From: Rhizobiaceae bacterium
Lineage (GTDB): Bacteria; Pseudomonadota; Alphaproteobacteria; Rhizobiales; Rhizobiaceae
DNA length: 64,000 bases
Reading direction: 5' to 3'
Assembly (NCBI GenBank): GCA_029212415.1
Contig: JARGOF010000001.1
Coordinates: forward strand, 248,001 to 312,000
Shown: piece by piece, positions 35,123 through 44,581 of the stretch
How the letters are laid out: each line of letters opens with the position of its first letter
How positions within the stretch are numbered: the first letter of the stretch is position 1
Notes under the pieces: generated by a model
What the model was told of the DNA's origin: nothing
What the model saw: only the letters and a program-made list of their open reading frames with translations
Databases searched by the model: none
Program-made: the position numbers and the translations under genes

Positions 35123-38100
35123 CTAATTGAGTTGGACGAGCGTATCAGAAACGACCCAGCCCAATTTTTTGCCATCCTTGGCGATCAGGACCACATTATC
35201 GGCTGTGTCCACGACGCGCACGGAGGTACCCGGTTGCAAGGTTTGCAGGATTGAAGTTGCCTGGGCCCGGGTTTCAAAAACATCTGCTTTCTGCACGACG
35301 ACATGGGTGGACCTGCGCGGAAAGAACTCGTTTTCGGCGACGCCGGTCACAACAGGCGCTCCGACAACAAAGGTGGAACCCTGACTTCTGAACTGAGGTA
35401 TCTGACGATGGCCAAAGGCTTCGTCGGAAATTATCGGCAAGCGGGTGTCTACATAGGAGATCAACTCTGTAATGCCCAGAGCGCCATCATCATTGGCATC
35501 ACCCATTTCCATTGCTTCCAGCAGCGCGTAGGTAAAGAGGCCGTGACCTTTGTAGCCCTCCAAGGCGGGTTCTGTATCGGTCGATGCCGTCATGATCGTG
35601 CGGCCCATGGCTCTGGACAATCGTTCAATTGCAGCCAGTTCCTCCATCCCTCGGGTCGCGGGGTCCATGGTCAATGTTCCGCTTTCACAGGTGTCGTAGA
35701 GCATGACCGATTTGCGGGCGGGAATGCTTGACAGCCAGTCACGAAATGCGTCTTGCCCGATACCGTTTTCGGCAAAAGCATTCTTTCCAGAATAACGGAA
35801 ATTCTGTGGAATGAAGTAGTAACGCCCGTTTTCTGTGATGCCGTGACCAGCCAGGAAAAAGATGAATGTATCCTGCGGCCGAGCCGTTTGCGAGACGGCT
35901 GCGAAAGCTGCATCCAGCCCGCTTCTGCTGACTTCTGAATCTGTAAGAACCGTAACGGTGGCGCTTTCGTAAACACCTTCTGCCGCGCGACTGACGGCGT
36001 CGGCAATCGCCCGGGCGTCTCCTGCGGCGTATGTCAGTTGCAGCCGAGAATCCAGGTAGTCATCCACCCCTGCGGCGATCATGTACAGTCTGGGGTTCGC
36101 CACTTCTGTCGCCTCAGATTGCACCGTGATCGTTGTCGGGTCGGAGGCAATCAGATTCGCACTGTTGTAGACTCTCACAGACAGGGTATTTTGCCCTGGA
36201 AGCAGAAAGATTTTTCGCGAGAATGTCTGCGTGCCGGATTGTCCGCTATTCAGCGCTTCCGTGACGCCTTGCAGTGTGTTGCCCACGCGCCATTCGATAC
36301 GGCCCAGCCCGCCGCTGGCGATCTGCACGATCAGTGATACCTCTACCATATCGCCTGGAACTGTCGTTGAGGCTTTGAAGTCGACGATCCGCGGAGCTAG
36401 GCCTGTCGCCAAAATTCTATCCAGATCAAGGTCCCGTGTAGCCTCGTTCAGAATTCCATCGGGGTCACCCTGTAGTGCTGCGCGCACGAGATCAGGTCGG
36501 TAGAGAGCATCATACACATTTTCGATAGATATCGCTTCAATCCCTCGTGCCACCGATATGGCCGCTGCCGCCGAGGCTGAAGATGCGTTGAAGAAACCGG
36601 AGGGGAGCATGACGATCCAGTCGTCCTGGTTCAGTGCGTAAAAGGTGGCAACGAGCGTGCCGTCGATGGAACTCCATATTTCCAGATCGCCTCTGCGCGA
36701 TTGTACTGCAATCAGCTCTGTTTTCGGGATGTGAAACGCCATTCCTTCGGAAAGCTCTGGTCCTTCGAATGAGACAGATGCCGCATTTTCGAAGTTGGTG
36801 TACATCAAACCCGCGCCCTCACTGCCATTTGTGATGATGTAGTCGCCCTTGTCACTGACTTCAAAAAATTTGAAAACGGTGGCACTCACCCCTTTGCGGT
36901 GAACCTGTGAACCGTCGCGCGTATTGACAACAACTGCAATTTCACTGAGGGCGCTTTCGCCACCTGCCAAATATCCGAGATAATGTCCGTTGGGGCTGAG
37001 TTTAATATCAGATACGTGTTTGCCAGGCTCGTTGATGATGGCCAATTTTTCACCTGATCGGGCATCAAACAGATGAATTGTTCCGCTTGCATAGTCGGGC
37101 AGCGGCTGAGGGTTGGTGGCAAATGGGTAGGGCGTCGTGGCAGCGGCGACAGCCACAATCTCTCGCGTGTCCGACGACGTGATGTGCGGTGTCTTCGCGC
37201 CTTCAAAATCATGACTGGCTGGCGCAAGAGCCAGTGTGTGCGACCGATAGCTCCCGTTCTCCACCAGTCCAAATACAACGCATTTGTTTGTCGCGAATAT
37301 TAACGTTTGTCCTGATCTCTCACCACTTGATTTCCATGCGCGATTGACGTTTCGGGAACAGGCGGGCGTATCGAACTGGACGTTTGGCTTTGCATTTGTT
37401 GCATTGCCGATACTGGTAACGCGGCGAAAATCCAAATAGTTGGTGCCGTTTTCATCGACATCGATGTCGCGCAGCCAGCCAAAGTAGTTTCTATGCAGGA
37501 GTTCGCCAGAAAGCTCGCCGTTGGCAATATCCCAACGGCGCAGACGTGTCTGAATTCTACGATTATCCAGAATCTGTTCCGCATTGACGACGTGAGCAAC
37601 ATTCGAGCCAAGGGTCGTCAGCATATATTCGCGTGCCTGATAATTGCCGGCAAATTCTGGCGTGCCATCTTTTACAAAGAAAATCTTTCCATTTGTTCCA
37701 AAGAACCGTTCGTCAGAGGAGGATGCATCGTATCCGCCTTTGAATGCCGGCCAACTTCCGGGCATCTGAAAGTCTCTTGTCTCTTCGATCCCTCCAGTCT
37801 CGTCTATCTGGATTCCCATCTGACCGCTTTTCAATGCGCGGCCGATGAATATGAACGATCGATTGTTGATGGGTATTATGGAGGAAGACCCAAAGTCCGG
37901 CCGTTGCCCGTCATTATAATTACTCAAATTGTACTTGTCGGAATCGACCGCATAAATGTCTTTTGTGCGGCGGCTCTCAACATCGCAGGAATGAAGAGCG
38001 CCGTCACGGGTCAAGGCCAGCAGATGGCGGTCATCGCTGGCGAGTACTGCTTTGCTAAACCCCAGGTCAGAGGTCAAACGACAGGCTATATCACCTCTTT

Positions 38101-39058
38101 CCAGATTTACTGCGATGAGATCTTTTTCCAGCGCAAAAATTCCAATGGAATCACTGACAAGCCTGGCCGAAATCAAAGGTTGTTTAGAGGTTGTGCGAGG
38201 GAAGGAAAAACTCAGTAAACGCACGTCCCTTCGTTCTGTATCAATGATAAACAGCTTTTCCGCATTTTCCGAGCCATCCTGGAAGTGGCCGAAAATCAGC
38301 CCGCGGCTGTTGGCTTCGCTCAGAGACGGTTGCCCTGAGAATACAGCTTTTGTGAAAAGGCTCCGTTGAGATGTGTTCAGATCAATTTCAACAAGCTGAT
38401 AACCGAGAGCGTCGCTCGCATCCGGAAAGATGGCCGCAATTGCGACCCTGCCTCCTGAAAGAGGCGTGAATGCGTCAAAGTCATACCGTGTACTTTCGAT
38501 TCGGTTGCCGATGTTTGTCAGGTTGCGAATGATTTTGCCGGTAGAGAGACTATGCAGGCGAAAGTCATCCCTGTTTTCCAAATAGATTCTCTCAACAGCA
38601 TAACCGCTTGATGGAAAGGCTCTTATTCCTCTGAGCTCAGTAATGCTATTTACATTGATCTGGATTTCCGAACCGGCTGGCGCAATATTTTCGCGCGGCA
38701 GCTCCCGTGCAGCAATCGCAATATCGAGGAAATCCATTGATACCCAACCGAGTGGCGCATCCTGAGCTGCAAGCGAAATGGCGGCCCATCCGTTGTTTTC
38801 TTGCTGGATGAAGACGCTTTGCGATGCGGCAAGTTTTCTGACAACAGAAAACTCTGTGCCGGGGCCTGAGCGGACATTGAGTGCAGTATCGGCTGCCACA
38901 TGCGCAGCTTGTTGTGCAAATGTGGCAGCAGGAATGAACAAGGAAATATAAAGTGCCATTGTTAATGAAGCAAATAAATATCTATGTATAAATATTTTTT
39001 TATTTTTATACAATTTGATATTATTGAACATTTTTATACTCCGAAATAATAAGTACAA
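35123..39058 (-). CDS. Exported caspase-like (C14) protease with SH3 and beta-propeller domains
   Basis: A 1311-residue modular protein. After a long, basic signal peptide (hydrophobic core about residues 28-48, ending ...AATFAQQ) comes an SH3-type domain (about 52-112, VAADTALNVRSGPGTEFSVV), a large beta-propeller/WD40-like region (about 120-840), an Ig-like stretch, and a C14 caspase fold from about 990 (RLYMIAAGVDDY) with catalytic His1072 (FFLAGHGI) and Cys1124 (LYDTCESG). A second SH3-type domain ends the protein (PGTSVRVVDTADNV ... LGWVVSDTLVQLN). Start options are 39058, 39031 and 38959, all retaining the signal core. The 5' DNA is AT-rich. Likely periplasmic; substrate unknown; first gene of a three-protease-complex operon. 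Confidence 0.88.
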   Translation of the reverse strand: MYLLFRSIKMFNNIKLYKNKKIFIHRYLFASLTMALYISLFIPAATFAQQAAHVAADTALNVRSGPGTEFSVVRKLAASQSVFIQQENNGWAAISLAAQDAPLGWVSMDFLDIAIAARELPRENIAPAGSEIQINVNSITELRGIRAFPSSGYAVERIYLENRDDFRLHSLSTGKIIRNLTNIGNRIESTRYDFDAFTPLSGGRVAIAAIFPDASDALGYQLVEIDLNTSQRSLFTKAVFSGQPSLSEANSRGLIFGHFQDGSENAEKLFIIDTERRDVRLLSFSFPRTTSKQPLISARLVSDSIGIFALEKDLIAVNLERGDIACRLTSDLGFSKAVLASDDRHLLALTRDGALHSCDVESRRTKDIYAVDSDKYNLSNYNDGQRPDFGSSSIIPINNRSFIFIGRALKSGQMGIQIDETGGIEETRDFQMPGSWPAFKGGYDASSSDERFFGTNGKIFFVKDGTPEFAGNYQAREYMLTTLGSNVAHVVNAEQILDNRRIQTRLRRWDIANGELSGELLHRNYFGWLRDIDVDENGTNYLDFRRVTSIGNATNAKPNVQFDTPACSRNVNRAWKSSGERSGQTLIFATNKCVVFGLVENGSYRSHTLALAPASHDFEGAKTPHITSSDTREIVAVAAATTPYPFATNPQPLPDYASGTIHLFDARSGEKLAIINEPGKHVSDIKLSPNGHYLGYLAGGESALSEIAVVVNTRDGSQVHRKGVSATVFKFFEVSDKGDYIITNGSEGAGLMYTNFENAASVSFEGPELSEGMAFHIPKTELIAVQSRRGDLEIWSSIDGTLVATFYALNQDDWIVMLPSGFFNASSASAAAAISVARGIEAISIENVYDALYRPDLVRAALQGDPDGILNEATRDLDLDRILATGLAPRIVDFKASTTVPGDMVEVSLIVQIASGGLGRIEWRVGNTLQGVTEALNSGQSGTQTFSRKIFLLPGQNTLSVRVYNSANLIASDPTTITVQSEATEVANPRLYMIAAGVDDYLDSRLQLTYAAGDARAIADAVSRAAEGVYESATVTVLTDSEVSRSGLDAAFAAVSQTARPQDTFIFFLAGHGITENGRYYFIPQNFRYSGKNAFAENGIGQDAFRDWLSSIPARKSVMLYDTCESGTLTMDPATRGMEELAAIERLSRAMGRTIMTASTDTEPALEGYKGHGLFTYALLEAMEMGDANDDGALGITELISYVDTRLPIISDEAFGHRQIPQFRSQGSTFVVGAPVVTGVAENEFFPRRSTHVVVQKADVFETRAQATSILQTLQPGTSVRVVDTADNVVLIAKDGKKLGWVVSDTLVQLN

Positions 39059-39360
39059 ATTTGAAATTTTTAATCATTAATGAAACAAGGTCGTTCACCA
39101 ACATTCATCGCAAAGACAGGACAGTCCGATTTCCACTTTTCGTTCTGCGAACAGGAATTTTGAAATATGCACCCATACATTAAAGGGAAATGTCCGAAAA
39201 TAGTAGCGTGTTTAAAACTGAATTTCATTGGCACTTTCCAATGATACCCTAAAGATCGCCTCTGACCAGCCAGACTGGATTTGGGATGTTTATGCTATCG
39301 CGATTGATTTTCGGGTTTGAATTGAAACCTTTGTCAATTTACGCCGCATTTGCTTCATTT
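39059..39360. other. AT-rich upstream region of the caspase-like operon
   Basis: About 300 bases with no ORF showing coding character. It is AT-rich near 38940-39080 (tracts such as ttttttatttttata), as expected of an xenogeneic-silencing-prone promoter; no clear -35/-10 pair could be fixed. It should contain the promoter of the caspase-like operon. Confidence 0.4.
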
Positions 39361-39515
39361 GATGGGAGCGCCAATGTCAAAAGATCCGCTGTAGCAGCCG
39401 TTCGAGCTCACACATCTCACATTGCGAAACCGCATGATGACCACCCATCATGAATTTGCCTGACATGAAGACGGTATGCCGAAGGAGCGCTATGCCGCCT
39501 ATCATGCGGCGCTTG
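39361..39515 (+). pseudogene. Decayed 5' fragment of an OYE-type oxidoreductase gene
   Basis: DNA from 39361 repeats, with roughly four bases in five unchanged by eye, the ribosome-binding region and first 45-50 codons of the intact gene at 40540. In frame from ATG 39374 it reads MSKDPL-stop-QPFELTHLTLRNRMMTTH, then a second stop. The remainder of the gene is missing. The pair suggests a degraded paralogue or partial duplication. Confidence 0.85.
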
Positions 39516-39843
39516 CCGACTGCGGATTGGCGGGGAGACAACAAGGGCTTGAAACCTGATTGAACCGTACTTCAGCTCACCAAATATCGCTTCTTTTCCC
39601 TGTCCAATTTTGCTGGGAAAAATCCCATCCAATTCTGGTGTCAAAAAATGGGCTCAGGTCACATTATGCGTTTTTGTTTGAGTATGAGGTGATTACCGCA
39701 TCAATACAAACAGTTATCTGAGGCGCAAGAATGACCATCGATCTTTGGAATATGATCGTTGCGGTATTTTCCAAGAACTTCAGGTGCCGTTAAAAGGTTT
39801 GCCATGGCTTGCGTGCTGCACTTCGATCATTGCATGAAGACGT
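39516..39843. other. Intergenic region without recognisable gene
   Basis: About 330 bases between the OYE remnant and the tetR gene. No ORF has family features; a minus-strand frame across 39417-39644 is unsupported. Probably leftover of the rearrangement that made the remnant. Confidence 0.4.
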
Positions 39844-40467
39844 TCAATCGCTCTCGTGATGGCGCGCCCGAAACGCGGCTATTTCTGCTGCGCCGGGTGC
39901 TTGGCCTGTAAATACTTCGACATAATGGGGAACGCGTGCGAGGCGCTGTTGATTGCTCTCATCAACCTGCATGGAGATATAGCCGATCTGGGTGTAGACC
40001 ACACTCATGGCACGCACCTGGGCCTGGACCCTAGAGTGGCCGAAGCGCACAAATATCCCGGCAATGGCGTTGATGCGTTGTTTGTCCGCCCGGTCGAGCC
40101 GGGCCTTCAGGTCACTGTCATTGCGCGCCCAGTTGCGGATTGCCAGATCCAGCGGCGCATCAAACAGAGATGCATCAAGCCAGCAATCAAAAAGATTAAG
40201 CATGGCCTCTGTAATGGTCTGGGCAGGAAGCTCAGTTCTGGCAACAAGATTGCCCGTATTGTGTTGCTCCCAGCGCTGCACCATGGCTTCCAGCAGGTCG
40301 GCGCGATCTTTGAAATGCCAATAGAAGCCGGTGCGGGTCAGACCGGTGAGCCGCGCCAGCGTCATGATCTTGACCGCGTCGACGCCATTTTGCGTCAAAA
40401 CCGTGTAGGCCGCGTCAAGCCAAGCATCTTTCGAGCCCGCCTGAATCTGTGTGTTTCTTGCGTTCAT
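39844..40467 (-). CDS. TetR/AcrR-family regulator
   Basis: A 207-residue repressor. The N-terminal HTH reads DAVKIMTLARLTGLTRTGFY then WHFKDRADLLEAM; the C-terminal ligand domain is helical (AQTITEAMLNLFDCWLDASL). The ATG at 40467 gives MNARNTQIQAG; an upstream frame opening at 40524 lies inside the operators and is rejected. Divergent from the OYE-type demethylase gene, with two TTGACAC-type palindromes between them, so it very likely represses that operon and itself; the ligand may be an N-methylated amino acid. Confidence 0.92.
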   Translation of the reverse strand: MNARNTQIQAGSKDAWLDAAYTVLTQNGVDAVKIMTLARLTGLTRTGFYWHFKDRADLLEAMVQRWEQHNTGNLVARTELPAQTITEAMLNLFDCWLDASLFDAPLDLAIRNWARNDSDLKARLDRADKQRINAIAGIFVRFGHSRVQAQVRAMSVVYTQIGYISMQVDESNQQRLARVPHYVEVFTGQAPGAAEIAAFRARHHESD

Positions 40468-40487
40468 GGAGCCAGTATAAGTTTTTA

Positions 40488-40503
40488 TTGACACGTGTGT
40501 CAA
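40488..40503. promoter_or_regulatory. TetR operator 1
   Basis: A perfect palindrome TTGACAC-GT-GTGTCAA lies 20 bases upstream of the tetR start. It shares the TGACAC/GTGTCA half-sites with operator 2, 7 bases away, which together make this a strong operator pair for the adjacent repressor. Confidence 0.75.
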
Positions 40504-40509
40504 TTTACC

Positions 40510-40523
40510 TGACACTTGTGTCA
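40510..40523. promoter_or_regulatory. TetR operator 2
   Basis: A palindrome TGACAC-TT-GTGTCA, 2 helical turns from operator 1 (centres about 21 bases apart), placing two dimers on the same DNA face. It lies just ahead of the AAAGGAGG ribosome binding site of the oxidoreductase gene. Confidence 0.75.
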
Positions 40524-40539
40524 ATTAAAGGAGGCGCCG

Positions 40540-42585
40540 ATGTCAAAAGATCCGCTGTTGCAGCCGTTTCAACTGAAACACCTCACACTGCGAAACCGCA
40601 TCATGACCACCAGTCATGAACCGGCCTATCCTGAGGACGGCATGCCAAAGGAGCGCTATGCGGCCTATCATGCGGAGCGCGCCAAGGCGGGCGTTGCGCT
40701 TGCCATGACGGCGGGGTCCGCAGCGGTGAGCAAGGACAGCCCACCGGTCTTCAACAATATTCTTGCCTATGAAGATGCCGTGGTGCCGTGGATCCGCAAT
40801 CTCACCGACGCCTGCCATGAACATGGCTGTGCCGTGATGATCCAACTGACCCATCTGGGCAGGCGCACGACCTGGAACAAGGGGAACTGGCTGCCCTCTG
40901 TCTCTTCATCGAAACATCGCGAACCGGCCCACCGGGCATTCCCCAAGCTGATCGAGGATTGGGACATCGAACGCATCATCGGTGATTTTGCGGATGCAGC
41001 CGAACGCATGCAGGCAGGCGGTATGGACGGGATCGAATTGCAGGTCTACGGGCATCTGCTGGATCAATTCTGGTCACCGCTCAGCAATGATCTCACCGGG
41101 CCCTATGGGGCGGACACATTGGAAAACCGCATGCGGTTTCCCATGGATGTTCTGGATGCCATTCGCAAACGTGTTGGCAATGACTTTATTGTCGGTCTGC
41201 GCTACACGGCGGACGAAGTCCAGAAAGGCGGCATCACGCCGGAAGAGGGCATTGAAATATCCAAACGCCTGGCGGCCTGCGGGCAGGTGGATTTTCTCAA
41301 TGTCATACGCGGGCGCATCCATACCGATCCGGCCATGACCGATGTGATTCCCGTTCAGGGCATGGCCAGTGCACCGCATCTGGATTTTGCCGGCGCGGTT
41401 CGGAAGGCAACGGGCCTGCCGACATTCCATGCCGCACGCATTGCCGATGTCGCCACAGCCCGCCATGCGGTCGCCACGGGCCTGCTTGATATGGTCGGCA
41501 TGACACGCGCCCATATGGCTGATCCGCATATCGTACGAAAGATCATCGAGCGGCGTGAGGATGACATTCGCCCCTGTGTGGGCGCCACCTATTGCCTTGA
41601 TCGAATCTATCAGGGCGGTGAAGCTTTGTGCATTCACAATGCTGCGACAGGGCGCGAACTGACAATGCCGCACGACATTGCGCCGGTGGCCATGCCTCGC
41701 AAGGTGGTCATTGTCGGCGCTGGCCCGGCTGGCATGGAAGCGGCGCGCGTTGCTGCCGAACGCGGACACGCGGTGACAATCTTCGAAGCGGCAACCGAGG
41801 CGGGTGGTCAGGTTCGCCTGACCGCGCAAACGCCGCGTCGCCGCGAGATGATGTCGATCATCGATTGGCGGGTGGCGCAATGTGAAGCACGCGGCGTTGA
41901 ATTTCACTACAACAGCTGGGCCGAAATGGATGATGTGCTGGCTTTGAAGCCGGATGTTGTCATCATTGCCACCGGCGGCATGCCGAATTTGGAGCTCTTC
42001 AAGATCAAGGGCGAACAGGCCCATGTCGTCTCAAGCTGGGATATTCTGTCCGGTGATGTGAAGCCTGCGGCCCATATTCTGATTTATGACGAGGCGGGCG
42101 ATCATCCGGCTCTGCAAGCAGCCGAGATTGCAGCCAATACGGGCGCCAAAGTCGAGATCATGACGCCTGACCGAACCTTTGCGCCGGAAATCATGGCGAT
42201 GAATCTGGTGCCCTATATGCGCGCATTGCAAGACAAGGATGTGACCTTCACAATGGCCCGTCGCCTGCTGGATGTTGCGCGCGACGGCAACAAGATGAAG
42301 GCGACCATCGGCACGGACTACAGTGACCACCGGCACGAAGCGCGTTATGATCAGGTGGTGGTCAATTATGGCACCATGCCGCTGGACGATCTCTATTTTG
42401 ATCTCAAGCCCCTGTCTTCCAATGGCGGTGCGATGGATCACGCGGCGCTGATTGCGGGACGGGTGCAAGATACCAGGCGCAATGACGGCGGGACATTTCA
42501 GCTGTTCCGCATCGGGGATGCCGTTTCCGCGCGCAATACCCATGCCGCCATCTATGATGCACTCCGGCTGGTCAAGGACATCTGA
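40540..42585 (+). CDS. NADH:flavin oxidoreductase, OYE/2,4-dienoyl-CoA-reductase type (probable N-methylproline-type demethylase)
   Basis: A 681-residue flavoprotein: FMN TIM barrel (about 1-345), an Fe-S loop, and an FAD/NAD(P) domain with [20 protein letters not shown] (about 386). The layout matches trimethylamine dehydrogenase, FadH and the stachydrine-pathway N-methylproline demethylases, which it most resembles from memory. In the Fe-S loop, CVGATYC ... ALC retains three of the four usual Cys; the second is Ala. ATG 40540 has a near-perfect AAAGGAGG 5 bases upstream. Operon with a proline-racemase-family gene, under TetR control, supports catabolism of an N-methylated proline or similar amine. 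Confidence 0.88.
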   Translation: MSKDPLLQPFQLKHLTLRNRIMTTSHEPAYPEDGMPKERYAAYHAERAKAGVALAMTAGSAAVSKDSPPVFNNILAYEDAVVPWIRNLTDACHEHGCAVMIQLTHLGRRTTWNKGNWLPSVSSSKHREPAHRAFPKLIEDWDIERIIGDFADAAERMQAGGMDGIELQVYGHLLDQFWSPLSNDLTGPYGADTLENRMRFPMDVLDAIRKRVGNDFIVGLRYTADEVQKGGITPEEGIEISKRLAACGQVDFLNVIRGRIHTDPAMTDVIPVQGMASAPHLDFAGAVRKATGLPTFHAARIADVATARHAVATGLLDMVGMTRAHMADPHIVRKIIERREDDIRPCVGATYCLDRIYQGGEALCIHNAATGRELTMPHDIAPVAMPRKVVIVGAGPAGMEAARVAAERGHAVTIFEAATEAGGQVRLTAQTPRRREMMSIIDWRVAQCEARGVEFHYNSWAEMDDVLALKPDVVIIATGGMPNLELFKIKGEQAHVVSSWDILSGDVKPAAHILIYDEAGDHPALQAAEIAANTGAKVEIMTPDRTFAPEIMAMNLVPYMRALQDKDVTFTMARRLLDVARDGNKMKATIGTDYSDHRHEARYDQVVVNYGTMPLDDLYFDLKPLSSNGGAMDHAALIAGRVQDTRRNDGGTFQLFRIGDAVSARNTHAAIYDALRLVKDI

Positions 42586-42590
42586 CAGCA

Positions 42591-43622
42591 ATGCGCAGTT
42601 CGAGAATAATCCATGTGGTTTCGTGCCACGCAGAAGGCGAAGTGGGCGATGTGATTGTCGGCGGTGTTGCCCCGCCTCCCGGCGATACGCTGTGGGCGCA
42701 GCGTACATGGATTGCGCAGGACCAGACGTTGCGCAATTTCATGCTGAATGAGCCGCGTGGCGGGGTGTTTCGTCATGTCAATCTTCTCGTGCCGCCAAAA
42801 CATCCCGATGCGCAGATGGGATGGATCATCATGGAACCGGAAGACACGCCGCCGATGTCCGGTTCCAATGCGATCTGCGTCGCAACGGTGTTGCTCGACA
42901 GCGGCATTATAGCGATGCAATCGCCGGTAACCGAAATGGTTCTGGAAGCGCCCGGCGGCCTGGTGCGGGTGCGGGCGGAATGCGCAGATGGCAAGGCGCA
43001 ACGGATCACGGTGCAGAACCTGCCGTCTTTTGCAGGCGCGGTCGGCGTTCACCTGAATGTGCCGGGGCTGGGCGTCATCAGCGTCGACACGGCCTATGGC
43101 GGTGACAGCTTCGTTGTGGTGGATGCGCAAGCGCTTGGCTTCAAGCTTGAAGCATCGGAAGCCAGGACGCTTGCCGAGCTTGGCGTGCGCGTGACCAATG
43201 CGGCCAATCAGCAACTCAAATTCGTGCATCCCGACAATCCGGACTGGACGCATTTTTCATTCTGTCTTTTCGCAGGCCCGATCGAGCGCAGGGAAAACCG
43301 GATTTTTGCCAAAGCCGCGGTCGCCATTCAACCCGGCAAGATCGACCGCTCGCCCACCGGAACGGCTGCATCCGCGCGGATGGCCCTTTTGCATGCCAGG
43401 GGTGAGATGAAAATTGGCGACAGGTTTACCGCGACGTCGATCATCGGTTCCAAATTCCACGGCAGGATTGCCAATGAGACCCAGGTCGGTGGCAGGCCGG
43501 CGATCATTCCCGAGATCACCGGCCGTGCCTGGATCACCGGCACCCATCAGCATATGCTCGACCCTGATGACCCGTGGCCGGAAGGCTATCGGCTCAGCGA
43601 CACCTGGCCGTCAAACAAATAG
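42591..43622 (+). CDS. Proline-racemase-family protein with Ser/Thr at the two catalytic positions
   Basis: A 343-residue member of the proline racemase / hydroxyproline epimerase / trans-3-hydroxyproline dehydratase family. The N-terminal catalytic loop reads [19 protein letters not shown], with Ser where racemases have Cys, and the second loop [20 protein letters not shown], with Thr where most have Cys. Cys/Cys gives racemases or epimerases and Cys/Thr dehydratases in characterised cases; a Ser/Thr pair is not standard, so the reaction cannot be assigned. It starts 5 bases after the demethylase stop. A proline-related role in the same pathway is inferred. Confidence 0.87.
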   Translation: MRSSRIIHVVSCHAEGEVGDVIVGGVAPPPGDTLWAQRTWIAQDQTLRNFMLNEPRGGVFRHVNLLVPPKHPDAQMGWIIMEPEDTPPMSGSNAICVATVLLDSGIIAMQSPVTEMVLEAPGGLVRVRAECADGKAQRITVQNLPSFAGAVGVHLNVPGLGVISVDTAYGGDSFVVVDAQALGFKLEASEARTLAELGVRVTNAANQQLKFVHPDNPDWTHFSFCLFAGPIERRENRIFAKAAVAIQPGKIDRSPTGTAASARMALLHARGEMKIGDRFTATSIIGSKFHGRIANETQVGGRPAIIPEITGRAWITGTHQHMLDPDDPWPEGYRLSDTWPSNK

Positions 43623-43746
43623 GCGTCTGCTGGCCTATGCGTCGGCGAAGACATCTTCGTTGTGATTGCTGTCCATTTTCATGGGGAAATCACTGGCGGC
43701 CATGGTACGTATTTCCGTTCCACGCAGTGCCAAGAGAAGGACTGCG

Positions 43747-44574
43747 TCAGCTCTGCCCGTCGATATGCGAAAGGAATGTCTGCAGTTCCTGATCATCCAA
43801 TCCCGCCGTTTCTCCCGGTGCAGGAAAATCACCCTGCCGGATATCGCTGCGGAAGGCAGACAGGGCAGCACGTCTTTCTTCGTCCATCTGCCTGTGCAGA
43901 CGCGCCAGATCACCGTAACGGCGCGCGTGGCGCGGAACCTTGTCTGTTTCACCGCAAATATCTTCGGAAAACAGAAACATCACTTCGGCTGAAGGGCCCG
44001 AACCAAGGGAGATGGTGACCAATCCGCTGCGCGCCGTGATTTCGGCCATCAGGCGGGCGGGAACCAGTTCGGCTTCCACGGCAAAGGCACCGGCTTCTTC
44101 CAGCCGCCGGAAACTGTGAAACAAATCCAGCGCTTCCTGAGCCGTCTTGCCAACTGAGCGGATCTGTCCGATCCATGTTGATTTGCGCGGAACGAAACCC
44201 AGATGCCCCATGACCGGAATATTTTCTGCTGCGAGCAGAGAGACGATATCGAGGCGTCGGGCGGTGATGACCGCGTCGGCGCCATCGGTCAGCGCCTTGA
44301 AGGCGGTGCGCAAAATATCGTCCGTGGTGATCGCCTCGGCAAAACCAAGAGCGGCCGTGACAAATACCTGTGCGGAACCCTTGCGGACCTCGCTCACATT
44401 GCGGGCTCTGCAGACGATCATCTCGATGCCGGCCGCCTCGGCAGCTGCAGCCTCGGCAGCCGTGTTGGCGGTGACCTGGGCGAAAGCTGCCGCCTGACCC
44501 TTGGCGGCACGAAGGCCGCCAACGGTAGCCAATCGATTGGCAGGCCTGGCGGACCAGTCAAATATGCGTGGCAT
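43747..44574 (-). CDS. PanB-like (ketopantoate hydroxymethyltransferase-family) protein in sugar operon
   Basis: A 275-residue TIM-barrel protein with a PanB-type core: VMGHLGFVPRKSTWIGQIRS, LDLFHSFRRLEEAGAFAVEA, ELVPARLMAEITARSGLVTI, then SLGSGPSAEVMFLFSEDICG. PanB makes ketopantoate, but this copy diverges (SLGSG rather than GIGAG; R/S changes around the metal site) and is last in an operon for uptake and phosphorylation of a ribose-like sugar, so an aldolase-like step on a sugar acid is more likely than pantothenate synthesis. No panC is nearby. Gap to rbsD is 7 bases. Function inferred from context only. Confidence 0.75.
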   Translation of the reverse strand: MPRIFDWSARPANRLATVGGLRAAKGQAAAFAQVTANTAAEAAAAEAAGIEMIVCRARNVSEVRKGSAQVFVTAALGFAEAITTDDILRTAFKALTDGADAVITARRLDIVSLLAAENIPVMGHLGFVPRKSTWIGQIRSVGKTAQEALDLFHSFRRLEEAGAFAVEAELVPARLMAEITARSGLVTISLGSGPSAEVMFLFSEDICGETDKVPRHARRYGDLARLHRQMDEERRAALSAFRSDIRQGDFPAPGETAGLDDQELQTFLSHIDGQS

Positions 44575-44581
44575 GCCCGCC

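Noticed and set aside
39417-39644. 75-codon minus-strand ORF in the region with the decayed oxidoreductase
   Set aside because: Runs opposite the remnant, with no recognisable protein features.
41074-42024. 316-codon minus-strand ORF inside the oxidoreductase
   Set aside because: Antisense shadow of a well-conserved gene.
43629-43740. Short palindromes ATAGGC...GCCTAT and CGAAGACATCTTCG between convergent genes as a bidirectional terminator
   Set aside because: Short arms and no T-runs; not convincing.
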